A DNA stretch of 53,115 nt from JBJHBP01 sp050485645 (lineage in GTDB: Bacteria > Pseudomonadota > Gammaproteobacteria > Steroidobacterales > Rariloculaceae). Position numbers and translations under genes: made by a program. Every line of letters begins with the position of its first letter. Within the stretch, counting starts at the first letter, position 1. Under the pieces are notes generated by a model. The model was not told the DNA's origin, did no database searches, and saw only the letters and a list, made by a program, of their open reading frames with translations. The stretch covers positions 1 to 53,115 of the forward strand of contig JBJHBT010000028.1 of NCBI GenBank assembly GCA_050485645.1, given 5' to 3'. This document shows, one piece after another, positions 52,984-53,115 of the stretch.

Positions 52984-53115
52984 GATAACCCCCGGCGTTT
53001 CCCGAACCGTGTCCGGCGGTTTCGCGCTGTGTGCAATCTCGTTCAGCCAAGCCTCGGCCGAGCGGCCCTGCAGGTGTACAGGATCCGGCGCAGCGTCTTC
53101 GACGCGATAACCGCA
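52930..53115 (-). CDS. Open frame entering from the right edge (partial, uncertain)
   Basis: A minus-strand frame is open from the window edge to a TGA at 52930. It reads 'AEAWLNEIAHSAKPPDTVRE' before running over the GntR start codon (MSIEQ). It looks protein-like up to about 52985 but has no recognised family, and the stop falls inside the pseudogene. It could be the tail of a neighbouring gene fused by the same deletions, or chance. Confidence 0.3.
   Translation of the reverse strand, partial: CGYRVEDAAPDPVHLQGRSAEAWLNEIAHSAKPPDTVRETPGVIMSIEQALHRPRFRKPDF

Overview
The window is GC-rich DNA from a Gram-negative bacterium. Outer-membrane efflux components, Tat and lipoprotein signals, two TRAP transport systems and a periplasmic molybdo-enzyme all point that way. 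It is probably a proteobacterium with an environmental, respiratory lifestyle; I cannot name the genus. I see no rRNA, tRNA or CRISPR array.

Left part (about 0.7-8.4 kb). After a secreted glycine/proline-rich protein, all genes from 8.4 down to 1.3 kb lie on the minus strand. They form a plausible respiratory unit: a Tat-exported 2Fe-2S subunit, a molybdopterin subunit and an FAD subunit of the xanthine dehydrogenase/aldehyde oxidoreductase family, a 50-residue single-span membrane protein, a cytochrome b, a helical orphan, a cytochrome c'-like lipoprotein and a membrane protein ending in a c-type heme domain. The inferred path is substrate oxidation in the periplasm followed by electron transfer to membrane and c-type cytochromes.

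Middle part (8.5-38 kb). This is metabolic and transport cargo: a homocysteine S-methyltransferase, a secreted protein of unknown role, two TRAP transporters (one with fused DctQ-DctM), a glutathionyl-hydroquinone reductase, a pirin, and an M24 pita-bread protein that has lost one metal ligand. The M24 gene precedes E1-alpha, E1-beta and E2 of a 2-oxoacid/acetoin dehydrogenase, a LacI regulator and a 3-hydroxyisobutyrate-dehydrogenase-like enzyme. Then come a SelW-like protein, a TetR-OMF-MFP-RND efflux operon with a clear palindromic operator, a FetAB-type ABC pair, an aldo/keto reductase and a diguanylate cyclase.

Right part (38-53 kb) is an accessory, decaying region. It holds three paralogous membrane-anchored alpha-solenoid proteins of 664, 660 and 559 residues built from degenerate 'DP-x-A-A' repeats. 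Between the first and second lie remnants of two insertion-sequence families (IS91-like and IS1634-like). Beyond them are a fragment of an unknown family, an M15 peptidase-like gene coupled to a secreted HEAT-like protein, a probable Fic remnant, a DHFR-family protein, a second IS91-like terminal fragment abutting a shortened cupin gene, a HigBA toxin-antitoxin pair with a textbook leaderless promoter and operator, a serine hydrolase and a frameshifted GntR-type regulator.

The most novel-looking items are the DP-repeat paralog family and the periplasmic molybdo-enzyme plus cytochrome operon with its two orphan small proteins. Start sites were revised where a Shine-Dalgarno sequence argued for it. 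All functional statements rest on motif recognition by eye, without database searches.
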